The position numbers were made by a program, and so were the translations under genes. Shown here piece by piece: positions 22,993 to 24,173 of a DNA stretch of 24,173 nt (position 1 is its first letter; each line of letters begins with the position of its first letter). The DNA is from JBOFDK01 sp051650305 (GTDB taxonomy: Bacteria; Bacillota; Clostridia; Lachnospirales; Cellulosilyticaceae): NCBI GenBank assembly GCA_051650305.1, contig JBOFIT010000103.1, positions 1 to 24,173 on the forward strand. The letters are read 5' to 3'. A model generated the notes under the pieces. The model ran no database searches and was not told the origin of the DNA. It was given only the letters and a program-made list of their open reading frames with translations.

Positions 22993-23196
22993 ATGAGCGT
23001 ATTAATGCAACTCAAAGAAGCGCTTTCGATTCCTTTGGTGTTTACAATATTGGGGATAGGCCTTTATATGGCATTTTTACAAAGTAAATCTCTCGATACT
23101 GTAAGTCACTTAGAAAGAGAATCGAAATTCACAAAAATAGTCGGCTATGTCTATATCGTCATAGGGATAGCGGCTGGCATTTTAGTTATGATCTAG
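22993..23196 (+). CDS. Small two-helix membrane protein preceding gerA (candidate D-type receptor subunit)
   Basis: A 67-residue protein with two predicted membrane helices (about 13-31, IPLVFTILGIGLYMAFLQ, and about 48-67, KIVGYVYIVIGIAAGILVMI) joined by a short polar loop with SKSLDTVSHLERESK. AAGGAG (22981-22986) precedes the ATG. It lies 21 bp upstream of a GerA-type gene on the same strand, so co-transcription is likely. Bacillus germinant receptor operons often encode or neighbour 55-75 residue, two-helix D proteins that tune receptor function. Size, topology and position fit, but I cannot show sequence homology. If so it would sit in the spore inner membrane, made in the forespore. Confidence 0.7.
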   Translation: MSVLMQLKEALSIPLVFTILGIGLYMAFLQSKSLDTVSHLERESKFTKIVGYVYIVIGIAAGILVMI

Positions 23197-23217
23197 GGAA
23201 AGAAGGTGGTGAAGAAG

Positions 23218-24173
23218 ATGAACTATACGAAACCGATGGATAGTCCTAGTAAAGAAGGGGTAAATCACGATAAGGAGAATAAGATTACACTTCCATTAGC
23301 AGTATCCTTAGAGGAAAATATAAAAAACATCGACATACTTTTTGATAAGTGTATGGATGTGGTCAAGCGAAAAGTAAATATCGGCACGATGACACCTATC
23401 AATATTTATGGCGTGTATATCGATGGGATGGTTAATAGAGAGATTATCGAGAATTTCTTCCTATCACGCATTGTCGACTACAAAAACTTAAATGGTCAGC
23501 AGATTCCAGTGGATGCAAGCCCTTCACAGCTCATCATGGACCATTTCTCAGCTACTTTTGATATTAAAGAAGTAGGAACGATGGATGATATGGTCAAGGC
23601 GGTACTTTCAGGAGATACAGCAATCTTTGTAGAAGGTTCTGAGAAGAGTTTGGTCATCGCATCAAGAGGCTGGCCAGCTCGTGGTATTAGTGCACCGGAG
23701 ACAGAAGCTGTGGTACGTGGACCTAGGGATGGCTTTGTAGAGACTATTAGGTTCAATACGGTACTTGTACGACGTCGTATTCGTGATACTAAACTTAAAG
23801 TAGAGATGACAAGTATGGGGACTAGAAGCCGTACAGATATTGCCATCATGTATATGGAAGATATCGTGAAGCAAGACTTAGTAGAGGAAGTAAAGACCAG
23901 ACTTGCCAAGTATACAATTGACGGTGTATTTGACAGTGGTTATGTGGAGCAACTCATAGAGGATAGTTGGAAAAGTCCTTTTCCTCAGACTCAGGCTACA
24001 GAAAGGCCAGATAAAGCAGCATCTAGTATTATGGAAGGGAAGGTAGTCATCATCGTAGACAACTCACCTTTTGCTATCATCGTACCGACCAGTCTCAATA
24101 GCTTTTTCCAAGCTTCAGAGGACTACTACCAAAGATGGCAGATTATGAGCTTTACGCGTATGCTACGCTACAT
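23218..24173 (+). CDS. GerA-family spore germination receptor subunit A (partial, runs off window)
   Basis: The open frame from the ATG at 23218 continues to the window end (318 complete codons, no stop). GAAGGTGG upstream is a modest ribosome site. The visible part is the GerA N-terminal cytoplasmic domain, including IFVEGSEKSLVIASRG (about 140-155), PETEAVVRGPRDGFVETIRF (about 162-181), NTVLVRRRIRDTKLKVE, then MYMEDIVKQDLVEEVKTRL and the DNSPFAIIVPT block before the membrane domain. A subunits act with B and C subunits in the inner spore membrane to sense nutrients. B and C genes are expected just beyond the edge. Its first 30 residues are polar and unusually Lys/Asn-rich. Confidence 0.92.
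   Translation, partial: MNYTKPMDSPSKEGVNHDKENKITLPLAVSLEENIKNIDILFDKCMDVVKRKVNIGTMTPINIYGVYIDGMVNREIIENFFLSRIVDYKNLNGQQIPVDASPSQLIMDHFSATFDIKEVGTMDDMVKAVLSGDTAIFVEGSEKSLVIASRGWPARGISAPETEAVVRGPRDGFVETIRFNTVLVRRRIRDTKLKVEMTSMGTRSRTDIAIMYMEDIVKQDLVEEVKTRLAKYTIDGVFDSGYVEQLIEDSWKSPFPQTQATERPDKAASSIMEGKVVIIVDNSPFAIIVPTSLNSFFQASEDYYQRWQIMSFTRMLRY

Noticed and set aside
23496..23909. 137-residue minus-strand reading frame
   Set aside because: It lies wholly antisense to the clear GerA coding sequence and lacks a ribosome site or recognisable motifs.

Overview
The window looks like chromosomal DNA of a low-GC, endospore-forming Clostridia species. The signs are YabG, SPOCS-LysM, CotS-like and GerA-type spore genes, A/T-rich intergenic regions with sigma-A-type promoters and T-run terminators, and strong purine-rich Shine-Dalgarno sites. 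The overall set suggests a Lachnospirales-type anaerobe (Cellulosilyticum-like), but that is a guess from gene content. No rRNA, tRNA, CRISPR array or intact transposase gene was seen.

Layout. (1) 1-2640 is an accessory-looking segment. It holds a MerR regulator fused to a YrrT-like methyltransferase, preceded by a CueR-type operator/promoter with a 19-bp spacer, then an MNT nucleotidyltransferase/HEPN pair. A roughly 120-bp repeat occurs once before that pair and as a 123-bp tandem array after it. (2) 2641-6280 holds a Cys-type sulfatase, an LCAT-like alpha/beta-hydrolase that has lost its nucleophile serine (both minus strand), and a divergent L-asparaginase. (3) 6383-9388 holds a cytidylate-kinase-like protein, the CCA tRNA nucleotidyltransferase, and a convergent DUF4340 membrane-anchored protein. 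(4) 9553-13750 holds a degenerate CotS-type spore kinase homologue, a PEGA-domain protein and a phosphoglucomutase/phosphomannomutase. (5) 13966-20064 is a sporulation and housekeeping block: an unknown protein, YabG, a SPOCS-LysM protein with a sigma-E-like promoter, IspE, a GntR/FCD regulator and a LacI regulator. (6) 20102-22856 (minus strand) holds a zinc-ribbon membrane protein and a GcnA-like GH20 hexosaminidase. (7) 22993-end holds a tiny two-helix membrane protein followed by a GerA-type germinant receptor subunit cut by the window edge.

The genes form short, independently terminated units, not one large operon. Several convergent junctions share one bidirectional hairpin whose arms include the stop codons. 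The spore theme recurs: a CotS-like pseudokinase, YabG coat protease, SPOCS-LysM coat/cortex morphogenesis protein, and a germinant receptor with a candidate D-type small subunit. The sulfatase and GH20 enzyme both lack a signal peptide and would act on imported sugars in the cytoplasm. The most unusual items are the repeat-flanked MNT/HEPN module, the MerR-methyltransferase fusion, the two pseudoenzymes, and the small membrane protein upstream of gerA.
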